A stretch of DNA of 64,000 nt from Polaribacter aquimarinus. Its GTDB lineage: Bacteria > Bacteroidota > Bacteroidia > Flavobacteriales > Flavobacteriaceae. Both the position numbers and the translations under genes were made by a program. The first letter of the stretch is position 1; the number at the start of each line of letters is the position of its first letter. The notes beneath the pieces were generated by a model. That model had not been told where the DNA came from. It worked only from the letters and a program-made list of their open reading frames with translations, and made no database searches. Shown piece by piece: positions 63,601 through 64,000 of this stretch. The stretch spans positions 434,001 to 498,000 of the forward strand of contig NZ_QFFG01000001.1 of assembly GCF_003129485.1 (NCBI RefSeq). Reading direction: 5' to 3'.

Positions 63601-64000
63601 TTTATCTATTTTATTTACTACCCCTTCTTCAGTGCCGAAAAAAACTACACCATCTTTACCTGCTATAATACTATTGGTTATATTTTTATACGAATTGCTA
63701 TTTTTAAGATGCAAAAAGTTTTGGTAAGATTTGTGCCATGTCATAACACCTCCATTTTCTGTACTTAACCAAAAGAACCCATTTTTATCTTTATAAATGC
63801 TTCTTATAAAATTTTGAATATTACCATAATTACTAAAATTACTTTCTTTAATAACAGTAGTCTTGTTTGAAGAAGACACAATATAAAGACCACTTGTAGA
63901 GGCTATCCATAAATTTTTATCCTCATCTATTTCTAAATCTCTAACATCTAAATTATCTGGTATATCTAAATCTTTAGGTCTAAAAAATTTTTCTGTTTTT
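60691..64000 (-). CDS. Hybrid two-component system regulator (HTCS), N-terminus cut by window edge
   Basis: The frame is open to position 64000 and about 1102 residues are visible; the GTG at 63879 is internal, not the start. Numbering from that GTG: two-component-regulator propeller repeats fill 1-365 (for example NNNIWAGTTTKGLYKF). A Y_Y_Y domain lies at about 400-483, a membrane segment at about 493-511, and a histidine kinase with His547 (ISHEFRTPL) and ATP motifs at 655-745. A receiver domain has Asp859 (IISDVIMPE). An AraC-type DNA-binding domain (about 960-1055) ends the protein. HTCS proteins sense glycan oligosaccharides in the periplasm and activate polysaccharide loci. It directly precedes the GH2-led block and is its likely activator. 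Confidence 0.92.
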   Translation of the reverse strand, partial: KTEKFFRPKDLDIPDNLDVRDLEIDEDKNLWIASTSGLYIVSSSNKTTVIKESNFSNYGNIQNFIRSIYKDKNGFFWLSTENGGVMTWHKSYQNFLHLKNSNSYKNITNSIIAGKDGVVFFGTEEGVVNKIDKEGNVFEIFKISNADNSINYTVKSLFFCEPNLLFIGTINKGIIVLDINTKKIVLNYFSNDLNNYLRNTTIIELKKDLKENLYIGTFGKGLVKYNLKTKVFQTYRRPKIATNIVKSIAIDNNNNLVIGGMGGVSIIKVNSKGYFKVSNYFKNNPLITYNISCVFKDSNNNIWAGTTTKGLYKFDKEDFKKANILYKDRFSKVNSIIEGEKGVLWISTDKGIVKYNSNTGKSFTYNQNIIVNNSFRENSSLKLKDQFYFGDLYGITVFNPKKIIKITKVPKVVLSKLKIKNELVAINDNNQVLSKSLNYTDVLELDHTNSNFSISYALPNYINSKGNRYAYRLKGLDDTWTFTKQTEAFFTLQTAGTYTFQVKAANHDNVWNNRPTNIKIIIHPAPWKTWWAYTIYLLLLFFLFYTVSWFIQSKTRLKDKLELEYIANKKNEELNKAKLQFFTNISHEFRTPLTLILGPLQNVLENYKGTNATYKKLRIIESSTNHLLRLINRLMDFRKLESNQFKLEAAEGNIVKFLREIYLSFSEYAKDKNYNYSFNTSEEEISVYYDRYKLERVFYNLISNAFRYTKEGGTISINITKDKENVFITVKDSGVGIAEEYIDKIFDRFFEVAAHKQGEGKYIKGTGIGLSIAKNIVKLHHGSIFVENVKPSGALFSVKLKLDKKHLSSDEIIENFKMSDDVSQYVSQIDIPKVKTDYNIQDLITQDKKYTILVVEDNAVLRSFIKEILKINYNVLEAENGKVALEKAIKNLPDLIISDVIMPEMVGTELCSKIKTTLTTSHIPVILLTSRTSLVYKFEGLESGADDYISKPFNLKEFNLKIRNLLESKQRIKEKFLTDQSFESMDVSLTSLDQKLLEKAFKTVKDNIANEDFNIAQFSEDLGVSRSMLFTKIKAWSNATPNDFIQEIRLKHAAKLLELDKFSVSEVSYKVGFKRPKYFSQCFKKKYNLTPSEFSEKFKTNL

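Noticed and set aside
63877..63879. GTG as the start of the HTCS gene
   Set aside because: The frame stays open upstream to the window edge with propeller-like sequence (EDKNLWIASTSGLYIV), so the true start is outside the window.
1..64000. Search for susC/susD, transposases, integrases, tRNA and CRISPR
   Set aside because: No TonB-dependent transporter, SusD-like lipoprotein, mobile element, RNA gene or regular repeat array was recognised in either strand.

Overview
The window is AT-rich (roughly two-thirds A+T by eye) and reads as a catabolic gene cluster of a marine Bacteroidota, most likely Flavobacteriaceae. The reasons are lipobox and '-Q' type signal peptides on nearly every enzyme, three proteins with C-terminal type IX secretion (T9SS) sorting domains, a hybrid two-component regulator (HTCS), and a TAnnTTTG-type promoter box. 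All genes lie on the minus strand except two tandem GntR-family regulators at 3999-6169. The longest gap between genes is about 276 bases. I saw no rRNA, tRNA, CRISPR, transposase or susC/susD pair.

Layout, in the direction of transcription (high to low coordinates). 64000-60691 is an HTCS sensor-regulator cut by the window edge. 60600-41312 is a tightly packed block: GH2, an alginate-lyase-fold protein, a PL8-type lyase, two GH106 alpha-L-rhamnosidases, tagaturonate reductase (uxaB), altronate dehydratase (uxaA) and a second GH2 lacking the usual acid/base Glu. 41133-24165 carries a heparinase-II/III-like T9SS protein, two beta-propeller lyases of PL24/PL25 type (ulvan-lyase-like), four S1 sulfatases, a Tat-like lipoprotein of unknown function, a GH43 and a second alginate-lyase-fold protein. 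24043-16581 holds two duplicated GH39-like T9SS enzymes flanking a sulfatase remnant, an esterase and a Gfo/Idh/MocA oxidoreductase. 16553-6166 holds three more sulfatases, a phosphatase-superfamily lipoprotein, a second heparinase-like lyase, a Kelch lipoprotein and a lactonase-like propeller. Beyond the GntR pair, 3722-1 is a rhamnose operon: rhaEW (aldolase/dehydrogenase fusion), rhaI, and the start of rhaB.

Taken together the genes describe capture and breakdown of a sulfated, L-rhamnose- and uronate-containing polysaccharide. Lyases cut it, seven intact sulfatases strip sulfate, GH106, GH2, GH39 and GH43 enzymes trim oligosaccharides, and rhamnose and a hexuronate are funnelled into central metabolism. 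Ulvan is the best-known glycan of this kind, and the propeller lyases match the ulvan-lyase active-site geometry I remember. However, GH106, PL8-type and UxaA/UxaB genes together are not what I would expect of a minimal ulvan locus, so a variant or different sulfated rhamno-uronan is possible. Family names are read from motifs in the translated sequence; no database search was run.
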